From contig JAVKCD010000025.1 of assembly GCA_040222855.1 (NCBI GenBank), positions 806,001 through 870,000 on the forward strand: a stretch of DNA of 64,000 bases. Direction: 5' to 3'. The notes beneath the pieces are model-generated. The model made no database searches, had not been told where the DNA came from, and was given only the letters and a program-made list of their open reading frames with translations. Positions 25,700 through 33,764 of this stretch are shown one piece after another. This stretch comes from Phycisphaeraceae bacterium. GTDB taxonomy: Bacteria; Planctomycetota; Phycisphaerae; Phycisphaerales; Phycisphaeraceae. Every line of letters starts with the position of its first letter. Position 1 is the first letter of the stretch. Made by a program: the position numbers and the translations under genes.

Positions 25700-27049
25700 T
25701 TAACGCTCGTAGTAACCCACGAGCCCGAGGAAGCGGCTCTGGTTGAGGATCGGGATCGACAAGGCCTGAGCCTCCTCGATCAGACGCTCATATTCATTGG
25801 CCGCAGCGATCGCCTGGGCGTGCTGCTCGATCAACACCGGATCGATCACCGAAGGCGGCAACGGCGCCGGTCGCTGCGGACGAACACCAAGCACCAGGTA
25901 ATCCACTTCGTAACTCAACTCCTCCGATAGTGATCCACCCCACCGAGTCACCATGCCCTCGACACGTTCACGATCCCCACGGGAGCTGCTCCCAGGATCG
26001 GTGAAGTCATACTGACCAAACACATAGAAGTTCACATTCCGCTCACGGTCGTAAGCGACGTTGACAATGCTGTCGCCCTCGCGGATCGACCGATTCCGCT
26101 CGATCCGCACCACCCGGCAGATCGCCGTGTTCGGCTCAATCGAGATCACCTCAATCGTCCCGATGCCCCGCACCTGCCCGTCCCGATCCGTCCGGATCAA
26201 CTCACCCGAAGGGAAGACCTCGAACGTCAGTCCCAACTGCAGACGATCACTCTTGCCCAGGTTGATGAAGACCTCGCGGTCCTCCGCCGCCACCGCCACG
26301 ATCTCACCATCCGTCGAGACCACCTGGTACTCCAGCGTGCCGCCCTCGATGAGCTTGAGCAGTTCCTGGATTCTCCGGTCCAGCGACCGCAACTGAGTCT
26401 CGAGGTCCTGAATCGTGCTCTGCTGCTGCCGGATCTCCTGATCCTTGTCACGACGAACATCCGTGAGCAGCGAGGTGTAGCGCTCGCCTGCCTCAGACAT
26501 TTCCTCCATCGAACTGGTGTACGCCCCGCTCAACTGCTGGAACTGCCCGAGAATCCCCTGCGCCGCCTGATTAAACCGATCGCGGATCGACGCCAACTCG
26601 GTGTTCGCAGCCTCAAGCTGACCCCTCGACTCAGCGAGCGCCTCATCCTTCGATCGAATCTGCGCCTCGGCCTGCTGCAGGTTGTTGCGGGTCTGAGCCA
26701 GCGTCCGCAGCAACGAACTGTCGCCAGTCTCCTCGATGCGGGCCGCCACATCCTCGATCGGCAACGCAGCGTCCACGCCGATCAGCGAGCGAAGCTGCTG
26801 ATTCTCCTCAAGCATCACGCCAACGACCGTCTGCCCACGGCCGGCTCGCTCGCGGTAAACGCCGACCTCAGGGGCTGACTGCTGCGATCGACTGACATAC
26901 TCAGCCAGCTCGCTGGTCGCATCTTCAGCACGCTGATTGGCCCCACTTAGCTGGGTCCATGAGACCACAGCGAGGATGAGGAAGACGACCGCTGCAATCG
27001 CGGCCCCGATGGCGATGGTGGTGGCCCCGGTGTCCTGACCTCGTGCCAT
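25700..27049 (-). CDS. membrane-anchored coiled-coil protein with BRCT-like C-terminus
   Basis: A 449-residue protein in four parts. Residues 10-32 form one transmembrane helix (IAIGAAIAAVVFLILAVV). Residues about 35-240 are a long coiled coil rich in Gln, Glu and Arg. Residues about 245-345 form a beta-rich module with VFINLGKSDRLQLGLTFEVF and IGTIEVISIEPNTAICRVV, like the C-terminal domains of FlgT/CsgG-linked proteins. The tail (about 350-400) reads FYVFGQYDF, then VEGMVTRWGGSLSEELSYE and DYLVLG, the pattern of BRCT domains. Function unknown; a scaffold across the envelope is plausible. It lies on the minus strand ahead of the LpxL-like gene. Confidence 0.78.
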   Translation of the reverse strand: MARGQDTGATTIAIGAAIAAVVFLILAVVSWTQLSGANQRAEDATSELAEYVSRSQQSAPEVGVYRERAGRGQTVVGVMLEENQQLRSLIGVDAALPIEDVAARIEETGDSSLLRTLAQTRNNLQQAEAQIRSKDEALAESRGQLEAANTELASIRDRFNQAAQGILGQFQQLSGAYTSSMEEMSEAGERYTSLLTDVRRDKDQEIRQQQSTIQDLETQLRSLDRRIQELLKLIEGGTLEYQVVSTDGEIVAVAAEDREVFINLGKSDRLQLGLTFEVFPSGELIRTDRDGQVRGIGTIEVISIEPNTAICRVVRIERNRSIREGDSIVNVAYDRERNVNFYVFGQYDFTDPGSSSRGDRERVEGMVTRWGGSLSEELSYEVDYLVLGVRPQRPAPLPPSVIDPVLIEQHAQAIAAANEYERLIEEAQALSIPILNQSRFLGLVGYYER

Positions 27050-27139
27050 AGCGCGTCAACTCCTGTAGAGCTCTGGGTTTCCCGGTGCTCACCGGGGCTC
27101 AAATCGTTCCGGGCAGTGTCCGGGGCAGCGTCCTCACCG

Positions 27140-27622
27140 TCAAGCCGACCCCCCGCACGCCAGCCAGACTTCCACCTCCACCGCGGCATTCATCGGTAGC
27201 CCAGGCACCCCCACCGCCGCCCGAGCATGCCGTCCCGACTCGCCAAAAGCACGCACCAGCAGGTCGCTGGCCCCGTTGGCAATGACGTGCTGCTGGCCAA
27301 ACCCAGGGTCACTGGCCACAAAAACCGCCACCCGAAGAATCCGCTCGACCCCCGACCAATCCCCTCCGAGGAGCCCATCAGCAGCCGCCAGCGCATTGAG
27401 GACGCACTGCCCCGCCGCCGTCGCCGCCTTCTCGACAGACACCGCACTCGGCACCGTCCCCGTCGCCATCAGCTCACCACGCCGCATCGGCAACTGCCCG
27501 CTGACGTAGATCACGCCCCCTTGACGGACCGCCGGGAGATAACTGGCCACCGCCTTGACCGGCTCGGGCATCTCGTGCCCAAGCGTCGCCAGAGCACGCC
27601 GCGGATGCTGAAGATCACTCAT
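27140..27622 (-). CDS. RidA/YjgF family protein
   Basis: A 160-residue member of the RidA (reactive intermediate deaminase) family, which hydrolyses enamine/imine by-products of PLP enzymes. Seen are YVSGQLPMRRGE, AATAAGQCVLNALAAAD, VERILRVAVFVAS and GVPGLPMNAAVEVEVWLA. The active-site arginine expected in the R-x-A-V-G segment is present (HARAAVGVPGLP). It belongs to the longer YjgF/chorismate-mutase-like group. The ATG at 27622 fits; an upstream frame to 27793 overlaps the fliM start region on the other strand. Confidence 0.88.
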   Translation of the reverse strand: MSDLQHPRRALATLGHEMPEPVKAVASYLPAVRQGGVIYVSGQLPMRRGELMATGTVPSAVSVEKAATAAGQCVLNALAAADGLLGGDWSGVERILRVAVFVASDPGFGQQHVIANGASDLLVRAFGESGRHARAAVGVPGLPMNAAVEVEVWLACGGSA

Positions 27623-27699
27623 AGACCCCAGTCTACCGTTCCGCCACGGGTGAAGGCCGCAACCCCGGGTGTCCGATAAAGAACCCGGAGACCTTCGCC

Positions 27700-28728
27700 A
27701 TGACCGACATGCTCGACCAGAACGAAATCGATTCGCTGCTCGCAGCCGTCGAAGGCGGGGACGTCGAAACCGAGGAAGAGGCCGCACCCGCACCCATCTA
27801 CTCCCTCCGCCGAGGCGGGATCACCCACGAGCCTCTCGAAATCCGCGAATACGACTTCAAACGACCCGAGCGCGTCTCCAAAGACCAGATGCGCGCCCTC
27901 GAAACACTCCACGACGTCTTTAGCCGCAGCTTCGGTGCCTCCCTCTCCGGCTTCCTCCGCACCATCGTCGAGGTCAAAGTCTCCGACATCGAGCAGATGA
28001 CCTTCTCCGAGTTCACCCACTCCCTGCCCAACCCCACCTGCTTCAGCCTCCTGAGCTGCGACCCGCTCGACGGCAGCATGTGTCTCGATATCTCCCCCTT
28101 GATCATCTACCCGATCATCGACCGCCTCCTTGGCGGGTCCAACGCCGACCTCTTCATCCCCCAGCGCCCGCTCACCGCCATCGAGCAGCGCCTGGTCAAC
28201 AAGATCATCTCTCGCTCCATGGACGCCCTCCGCGAGGCCTGGGCCAACATCCTGGACATCACCTTCAAACTCGGCGAAACCGAGTCCAACCCTGCCCTCG
28301 TCCAGATCGTCCCTCCCAATGAGGTCGTCGTCGTCGTCGGATTCGAGATGAAAATGGGTGGACGCGCCGGGACCATGTCCCTCTGTATCCCCTACAACGT
28401 CATCGAACCCGTCGTCGAAAAACTCTCCAACCAGACCTGGGAGGCCTACAAAAAATCCGTCCGCAACAAGGCCATCCGTGGACGCGTCGCCTCCCACCTC
28501 GAAGTCGCCCGCGTCGGCATCCGTGTCCTGCTCGCCGAAACCAAGCTCTCCCTCTCCGATCTACGCCACCTCCAGCCGGGCGACATCGTCCTCACCGAGA
28601 AGCCCGCCAAAGCGCCGCTCGCCATGGAAATAGGCGGGAAACGCAAGTTCATCGGCCAACTCGGCCAGTATCGCGGCAACCGCGCCTTCAAAGTCTCACG
28701 CAAGATCGAACCCAAAGACCGGGTCTAG
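27700..28728 (+). CDS. fliM: flagellar motor switch protein FliM
   Basis: A 342-residue switch protein of the flagellar C-ring. The N-terminal CheY-binding peptide LDQNEIDSLLAAVEGG, the YDFKRPERVSKDQMRALE block, the middle domain with PLIIYPIIDRLLGG and the C-terminal SpoA domain (LSDLRHLQPGDIVLTEKP, FIGQLGQYRGNRAFKV) are complete and typical. FliM binds phospho-CheY and switches rotation. The rest of the flagellar regulon is not in the window, so this is an isolated flagellar gene that implies motility. Its stop overlaps the stop of the convergent pyrD gene in CTAG. Confidence 0.97.
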   Translation: MTDMLDQNEIDSLLAAVEGGDVETEEEAAPAPIYSLRRGGITHEPLEIREYDFKRPERVSKDQMRALETLHDVFSRSFGASLSGFLRTIVEVKVSDIEQMTFSEFTHSLPNPTCFSLLSCDPLDGSMCLDISPLIIYPIIDRLLGGSNADLFIPQRPLTAIEQRLVNKIISRSMDALREAWANILDITFKLGETESNPALVQIVPPNEVVVVVGFEMKMGGRAGTMSLCIPYNVIEPVVEKLSNQTWEAYKKSVRNKAIRGRVASHLEVARVGIRVLLAETKLSLSDLRHLQPGDIVLTEKPAKAPLAMEIGGKRKFIGQLGQYRGNRAFKVSRKIEPKDRV

Positions 28729-29582
28729 ATCCCGCTCCCCTCAACCTCAGTCATCGACGCCACCTCCGGCCGCCCAAGTCTCTCGTGCGCGTGCTCAATC
28801 AGCCCACGCACCGGTCCATCCGTCAACAGCAGCCGAGGGTCCATCGTCTTGGTCCCAAGCGCCACATAAGCCGCTCCGGCATCAACAAACCCATCAATGT
28901 GATGGTTGCGCGTAATCCCCCCGCCGCCGATGACGCGCACCCCACGCCCGCCCGCACGACTGATCATCCGCTTGATGTCCCGCACGCACCGAAGCGCTAA
29001 CGGGTGCAATGGTGCCCCGCTCATCCCCCCGCCCCGCACCGGCAACGTGTTGCAGGCATGTAGTCCCCACACCCCCGCCTCGATCGCCGCCTCCGCCATC
29101 GCCTCGAACCGGATCGGCGGAACCTTCACCACCACCGGCACCCCCGTGGCGACCGCCTCCTCGAACAGCCCCTCCGGCAACCCCACCTCCCCGACGTTCG
29201 GGCAGCTCATGTTCAGCTCAATCCCCAGCGGCTTCACCCGCGCCGCCAGACTCAGCAACGTCGACCACTCCGACCGATCAAAACCATGAACACTCACCAG
29301 CGCGTGATCGACCCGCTTCTTCCCCGCCTCCGCTCGCTCTACCAACCAAGGCATCCCGGGATTCCGCAGCCCGATCCGATTCGTCCACGCATCGAGTGAA
29401 AACGAATAACGCACCGTCTTGAGAATCCGCCACACACGACCCCCACGCCTCCCCAGCGTAAACGTCCCGAGCGTTGGCGTAGCCCCCTTCGGCTGAATGT
29501 AGTTGCCAAATGGCGCCGAAATCAGGATCGGCTCCATCACACGCTCAATCGGAGGCGAGGCGTCACTCATGCCCGCCATCAT
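28725..29582 (-). CDS. pyrD: dihydroorotate dehydrogenase-like flavoprotein
   Basis: A 285-residue TIM-barrel flavoenzyme. The conserved loop GIELNMSCPNVGE, VPVVVKVPP, WGLHACNTLP, GVRVIGGGGITRNHH and AAYVALGTKTM are the FMN and substrate regions of the DHODH family (dihydroorotate to orotate, pyrimidine synthesis). The N-terminal portion is short and lacks the long helix of membrane class 2 enzymes, so it is a class 1-like soluble enzyme or a related oxidoreductase. ATG 29582 is used, with ATG 29570 also possible. It is convergent with fliM. Confidence 0.82.
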   Translation of the reverse strand: MMAGMSDASPPIERVMEPILISAPFGNYIQPKGATPTLGTFTLGRRGGRVWRILKTVRYSFSLDAWTNRIGLRNPGMPWLVERAEAGKKRVDHALVSVHGFDRSEWSTLLSLAARVKPLGIELNMSCPNVGEVGLPEGLFEEAVATGVPVVVKVPPIRFEAMAEAAIEAGVWGLHACNTLPVRGGGMSGAPLHPLALRCVRDIKRMISRAGGRGVRVIGGGGITRNHHIDGFVDAGAAYVALGTKTMDPRLLLTDGPVRGLIEHAHERLGRPEVASMTEVEGSGI

Positions 29583-29610
29583 AGAGCTTTGGTTCCGCCA
29601 CTCCTCACCC

Positions 29611-29616
29611 TATACT
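29611..29616 (+). promoter_or_regulatory. -10 box of comF, leaderless
   Basis: TATACT ends seven bases before the comF ATG at 29624. A weak TTTGGT lies 17 bases upstream. No Shine-Dalgarno exists, so the transcript is expected to begin at the ATG. Confidence 0.5.
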
Positions 29617-29623
29617 GGCCGTC

Positions 29624-30298
29624 ATGCCATCTGCTATCGCTTTTATGCTCAACACCCTCGCCCCACCCGAGGTCAACACCACCGGCTGGCTCCCCGACAC
29701 CTCCGAAGCCTACTGCCCGAGCTGCGGGGTCTGCGTTGGCCCCGGTGAGGTCCTCGACCGGCACTGCTCCCGCTGTCGCTCGCTCAAGCTCCCCTGGTCG
29801 TCCATGACCCGACTGGGCCGCTACAAACCACCTCTGAGCGACTGGATCAAGCGCCTCAAGTACCACGGCCGCCACTCCTGGGCCGATGAACTCGGCGTCA
29901 CCCTCGCCGACGCTCTGCCCCCGCACCTCGATCGCTGCGTGGCCGTTCCTGTCCCTATGCACTGGCTCCGGCGGACCACCCGGGGGCTCGACCACACCCA
30001 CCTGATCGCCCGCGCGATCGCACGCCACCAACGCTGGACACTCACGCCCCTGCTCCGCCGGTCGCGCCTCACCGCCCCGCAGTCTCTGATCCCCCCGAGC
30101 CAACGCGTCGCCAACCTCCGAGGCTCCATCGAACCCCGCAAGCCCCGCTGGATCGCCCGCGACATCCCCGAGCGAGTCCTGCTCGTCGATGACATCAAGA
30201 CCACAGGCGCCACCCTCACCCGCTGCGCCCGCTGCCTCCAAAGACTGGGCGTCCACGAGGTCCACACCGCCGTACTCGCTGTCGCCGAACCTCACTAG
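29624..30298 (+). CDS. comF: ComF family phosphoribosyltransferase-like protein
   Basis: A 224-residue ComF/GntX-type protein. An N-terminal zinc ribbon has CPSCGVC and CSRC (about 31-51). The phosphoribosyltransferase domain carries AVPVPMHWLRRTTRGLDHTHL and the PRPP motif RVLLVDDIKTTGATLTR. ComF proteins act in DNA uptake, though many bacterial homologues have no proven role. The gene begins directly after a -10 box and ends in a CTAG shared with the pheT stop on the other strand. With the pilus-like operon at 54-64 kb it is compatible with, but does not prove, competence. Confidence 0.92.
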   Translation: MPSAIAFMLNTLAPPEVNTTGWLPDTSEAYCPSCGVCVGPGEVLDRHCSRCRSLKLPWSSMTRLGRYKPPLSDWIKRLKYHGRHSWADELGVTLADALPPHLDRCVAVPVPMHWLRRTTRGLDHTHLIARAIARHQRWTLTPLLRRSRLTAPQSLIPPSQRVANLRGSIEPRKPRWIARDIPERVLLVDDIKTTGATLTRCARCLQRLGVHEVHTAVLAVAEPH

Positions 30299-32313
30299 AC
30301 CCGCAACTCGGCGTTGACCTTCTTCGTCAACGCCTTAACCACCGCATCGACCTCGCCATCGACCGCGTCATGCCGGAGCGTCTGCTCCGGGTCACGAAAC
30401 GCCATCCGCAGACTCACGCTCTTGCGCCCCTTGGGGATCGGCTTGCCCCGATACGTCCCGAGAAAATCCAGCCGCTCCATCCGCGCCGGCGCCACCTCAT
30501 CAATCACCCCCGCGATGGCCTCCCACGCAATCGTCTCGTCCACCACCAGCGACAAGTCCCGCTCAATCCCCGGCAGACGGGGCGGGGTCTGAGCCGAGTA
30601 CACCGGCGGATACAGAGCCAGCAGCGCATCCAGGTCCAGCTCAACCAACGCCACCCGTGTCTGCAGATCGAACCGATCCACCAGCGCCTTCGACGCCAGA
30701 CCGAACACCCCCAACGCCTCGTCACCCAGCTTCACCACAGCCCCCGGATCGAACCAGCCCTGCGCAGACCGATCAAACGCCAGCGTCCCCACACCCGTCC
30801 CCGCCAAGGCCTCGACCAACTCGGTCACCACACCCTTGATCTCCCGCAGCGCCTCCGCTGGGTCCTCAGCATCCACCAGCATCGCCAGCCGACGATGCTC
30901 CGCACGCCCACCTCGCTCCGCCCACCACACCGCCGCCGCCTCAAACAAGCGCACCCCGTGATTGCCATGATCCTGATTGAGCTTCCTGCAGTGGAGCAAG
31001 CTCGGCAGCAGACTCGGCCGCAGCGCACGATCGGTCCGCCGCTGCCCCTCCAACTCAATCAGACGCGCCCCGTCAACCAGAAACGCCTCGCCCTCCAAAG
31101 GCTCCAGCAGCGAAGGCGTCACCGTCTCGTGGAATCCCAAGCCCTGCAGCGTGTTCGCGATCTCCTGCCGCGCCAACACCGCCTCCTGCGGGGCCCGTGC
31201 CACCAGCGAGATCTTCTCCGTCTCCGGGATCGCCGCCAAGCCGTGCAGCCGAGCGACCTCTTCGATCAGATCGACCTCACGCACCAGATCAAAACGGTAA
31301 CTCGGGATGGCGCACTCAATCACGCCATCCTTCACCTGCGGCTCAAGCCCCAGCCGTGCCAGATAACCCGCCTGCTGCTCATCACTCAGGTCCATCCCCA
31401 GCAGCGTCCGACACCGCTCCCCACGCAGACCCAACGGCTTCGTGCCAACAACAGCTCCCCCGACCTCAATCACGCCCCCGCAGACCGTTCCACCGGCCAC
31501 CTCAACGATCAATCGCGCCGCCCGTCGGCTCGCCCGATCCACGCCCGCAGGGTCCACAAACCGCTCGAACCGGAAGCTCGAATCACTCGCCAGCTTCAAC
31601 GCTCGACTCGTCGATCGCACCGTCAGCGGAGCGAAAATCGCCGACTCCAACAAGAGGTCCGTCGTCGATTCGGTCACCTCGCTCTCAAGCCCTCCCATCA
31701 CCCCCGCCACGGCGCAGGGCCGCTCCGCATCCGCGATCACCAGCATCGACGCGTCGAGCTTGTGCTCGCTCCCATCAATCGCCTTGAACGCCTCCCCCTT
31801 CGCCGCGCGCCGCACCCGAATCTCCCCGCCCGCCAGCTTCGCCAGATCAAAGGCGTGCAGCGGCTGTCCCAACTCCATCAGCACGAAGTTCGTGACATCC
31901 ACCACATTGTTCACGCTCCTGAGCCCCAGCGACTCAACCCGCTGACGAAGCCAGTCCGGACTCGGACCTACCTTGACCCCACGAATCACCCTCGCCGTAT
32001 ACAGCGGGCACCCCTCCGCATCGTCAACCGACACCTTCGCCAAGACCCCAGCACCCTCACCCGCCTCCTCATACCCCAGCTCCGGCATCACCAACGCCCG
32101 ATCCGACCCCGCCACGATCTCCCGAGCTACCCCCACATGCGACAGACAGTCCCCCCGATTCGACGTCACCTCCACGTCCAGCATCACGTCCCCGCCCTCC
32201 CGGGCCACCCGCTCCTCGATCGGAAACCCGTGGTCCGTCAGCAGCCGATCGGCCTCCTCCGCATCCACAGGCCGTGACAGATAGGTATTGAGCCATGCCA
32301 GACTGATCTTCAT
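30295..32313 (-). CDS. pheT: phenylalanine-tRNA ligase beta subunit, short form
   Basis: A 672-residue PheT, about 120 residues shorter than the usual bacterial form. The N-terminal MKISLAWLNTYL leads directly to DVEVTSNRGDCLSHVGVARE, so the EMAP-II-like tRNA-binding domain normally inserted near residues 40-150 is absent. The editing B3/B4 region (RSVNNVVDVTNFVLMELGQP, HAFD, RRAAKGE), the B5 domain and the C-terminal anticodon-binding FDX-ACB domain (ERDLSLVVDE, FLGTYRGKPIPKGRKSV) are present. It would pair with PheS, which is not adjacent. The ATG at 32313 starts the consensus; the frame extends to 32505 without similarity. The stop overlaps that of comF. Confidence 0.95.
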   Translation of the reverse strand: MKISLAWLNTYLSRPVDAEEADRLLTDHGFPIEERVAREGGDVMLDVEVTSNRGDCLSHVGVAREIVAGSDRALVMPELGYEEAGEGAGVLAKVSVDDAEGCPLYTARVIRGVKVGPSPDWLRQRVESLGLRSVNNVVDVTNFVLMELGQPLHAFDLAKLAGGEIRVRRAAKGEAFKAIDGSEHKLDASMLVIADAERPCAVAGVMGGLESEVTESTTDLLLESAIFAPLTVRSTSRALKLASDSSFRFERFVDPAGVDRASRRAARLIVEVAGGTVCGGVIEVGGAVVGTKPLGLRGERCRTLLGMDLSDEQQAGYLARLGLEPQVKDGVIECAIPSYRFDLVREVDLIEEVARLHGLAAIPETEKISLVARAPQEAVLARQEIANTLQGLGFHETVTPSLLEPLEGEAFLVDGARLIELEGQRRTDRALRPSLLPSLLHCRKLNQDHGNHGVRLFEAAAVWWAERGGRAEHRRLAMLVDAEDPAEALREIKGVVTELVEALAGTGVGTLAFDRSAQGWFDPGAVVKLGDEALGVFGLASKALVDRFDLQTRVALVELDLDALLALYPPVYSAQTPPRLPGIERDLSLVVDETIAWEAIAGVIDEVAPARMERLDFLGTYRGKPIPKGRKSVSLRMAFRDPEQTLRHDAVDGEVDAVVKALTKKVNAELRV

Positions 32314-32368
32314 AGGTTGGGAGTGTAACGTCTGGTCCAAAAGGGGCCTACCGCTCCCCGAATCCCGT

Positions 32369-32397
32369 TTGAGTCCCCCCGATACCCCGGCTATACT
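32369..32397 (+). promoter_or_regulatory. promoter of rpoZ-coaC
   Basis: TTGAGT (32369-32374), 17 bases, TATACT (32392-32397): a good sigma-70 promoter. Transcription should start near 32404, just before the AGGAGC Shine-Dalgarno at 32415-32420. Confidence 0.7.
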
Positions 32398-32427
32398 GAT
32401 GGGTCCGACCAAACAGGAGCAACCCCC

Positions 32428-32652
32428 TTGATCGAAGCCCTCAAAGACGACACCGTGATCAACCAGCTTGGTGGTCGCTTCAAGTTCACCGCTTTGGTGC
32501 AACACCGGATCCGTGAACTCATGGATGGGGCACGCCCGCTCGTCGAGCGCAAGGGCCGTAACGACTTCGAGATCGCCGTCCAGGAAATCGTCGAAGGCAA
32601 GATCACCCTCGAACTTCCCAACGCCAATGTCGAGGACGAGGCCAAGGCCTGA
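32428..32652 (+). CDS. rpoZ: DNA-directed RNA polymerase omega subunit
   Basis: A 74-residue protein with the omega fold: GGRFKFTALVQHRIREL is the MIEALKDD-led first helix block, and ARPLVE, NDFEIAVQEIVEGKITL are the rest. Omega chaperones assembly of the beta' subunit. The start is TTG at 32428 with AGGAGC eight bases upstream; the only in-frame ATG is deeper in the conserved part. A clear promoter precedes it and the coaC gene follows after 21 bases, matching the common rpoZ-coaBC pairing. Confidence 0.93.
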   Translation: MIEALKDDTVINQLGGRFKFTALVQHRIRELMDGARPLVERKGRNDFEIAVQEIVEGKITLELPNANVEDEAKA

Positions 32653-32673
32653 CCCGCCTCACCCCGTAACCCC

Positions 32674-33285
32674 ATGAACGAGCGGGCTCCATCCGACCCG
32701 ACCGAAGCCGACAATCCTTCGCTGTCGTCTCTGTCTGGCCGCAGCATCCTGCTCGCCGTCACAGGCGGGATCGCCGCTTACAAAGCCGCCGCCCTCACCT
32801 CGACCCTCGTCAAAGCCGGAGCGTCGGTCCGCATCGTGATGACCGAATCGGCCACCCGATTCGTCGGACGCCTCACCTTCCAGTCGCTCTCCGGCCGTCC
32901 GGTCATCACCTCCATCTGGGACGCCGACGACCGGCCCGATGCCCAGCACATCGCCATCGCTCGCGAGGCTGACCTGATGGTCATCGCCCCGGCCACCGCC
33001 AACCTCATCGCGAAACTTGCCGCCGGGCTCTGCGACGACCCCGTCTCGCTCGCGGCTACCGCCCTGCCCGCCGATCGCCCCCTTGCTATCGCCCCGGCCA
33101 TGAACGCCGACATGTGGGCCAACCCCATCGTCCAGCGGAACCTCCGCCACCTCGCCGAGATGCTCCCCAGCCTCACGATCATCGAGCCCGACTCAGGCTG
33201 GCAGGCCTGCCGAACCGAAGGCGCCGGCCGCATGGCCGAGCCCGACCGCATCGCCGCCACCCTGGCCGAGATGCTCAAGTCCTGA
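32674..33285 (+). CDS. coaC: phosphopantothenoylcysteine decarboxylase (CoaC domain only)
   Basis: A 203-residue flavoprotein of the HFCD family. SILLAVTGGIAAYKAAAL is the FMN-binding start, ESATRFVGRLTFQSLSG follows, APATANLIAKLAAGLCDD precedes the substrate-clamp motif APAMNADMWANPIVQ, and the chain ends at EGAGRMAEPDRIA. It decarboxylates phosphopantothenoylcysteine in CoA synthesis. Bacteria usually have a bifunctional CoaBC of about 400 residues. Here the frame stops right after the CoaC half, and the CoaB synthetase half is not seen downstream, where the strand switches. It may be encoded elsewhere. Confidence 0.92.
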   Translation: MNERAPSDPTEADNPSLSSLSGRSILLAVTGGIAAYKAAALTSTLVKAGASVRIVMTESATRFVGRLTFQSLSGRPVITSIWDADDRPDAQHIAIAREADLMVIAPATANLIAKLAAGLCDDPVSLAATALPADRPLAIAPAMNADMWANPIVQRNLRHLAEMLPSLTIIEPDSGWQACRTEGAGRMAEPDRIAATLAEMLKS

Positions 33286-33287
33286 AC

Positions 33288-33755
33288 CTAAACCAGCTCC
33301 CGCTCCACCTTCCAGCCGAACCCGCGCCGGTTATCGATCCACCGCAGCCAGCTCGGCGTAAACCTATAAAACGCCTGCTTCTCCACCATCACCTTGAACT
33401 CTGGGTCCACGGCCACAAACGGAAACTTCGCCGTGTACGCCTCCCACGCCGTATTCCAAGCCCCCTCGTCCTCGACCCGCTCCACCACCCCACGCATCTG
33501 CACCCCGTGAATGGAGGCCGGCCGATCATCGTGCGCGTACACCGTCACCGCCGCCCGCTGGTCGTGCTCCAGGTCCTGACTGTGATCCGCCGCTGGCGAC
33601 GACACCCACAGCAGACCAAACGCCCCATCCCCCGTGTACTGCACATTCGCCGCGTGCGCCGCCCCGTCCACCCCGACCGTCGCCAGACTCGCGGTCCGAC
33701 ACGAGGCCAGGAACACGCTCACTTCCTGCACCAAATCAAAATCCGGCTCACCCAT
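33288..33755 (-). CDS. PNPOx-like FMN-binding split-barrel protein
   Basis: A 155-residue protein of the pyridoxamine-5'-phosphate-oxidase-like family. SCRTASLATVGVDGAAHAANV is the first barrel strand with the usual T-A-S-L-A-T-V pattern, and LWVSSPAADHSQDLEHDQRAAVTVYA is the flavin-contact region. YRFTPSWLRWIDNRRGFG near the end is typical of the YhbP/heme- or F420-linked group. The reaction is unknown. It is nine bases downstream of dapL on the same strand, so probably cotranscribed. Confidence 0.82.
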   Translation of the reverse strand: MGEPDFDLVQEVSVFLASCRTASLATVGVDGAAHAANVQYTGDGAFGLLWVSSPAADHSQDLEHDQRAAVTVYAHDDRPASIHGVQMRGVVERVEDEGAWNTAWEAYTAKFPFVAVDPEFKVMVEKQAFYRFTPSWLRWIDNRRGFGWKVERELV

Positions 33756-33764
33756 AGCGGGCCC

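Noticed and set aside
30370-32277. 635-residue open frame on the plus strand
   Set aside because: It lies entirely opposite pheT, is made of Arg/Pro/His-rich sequence typical of the antisense frame of a GC-rich gene, and has no motif.
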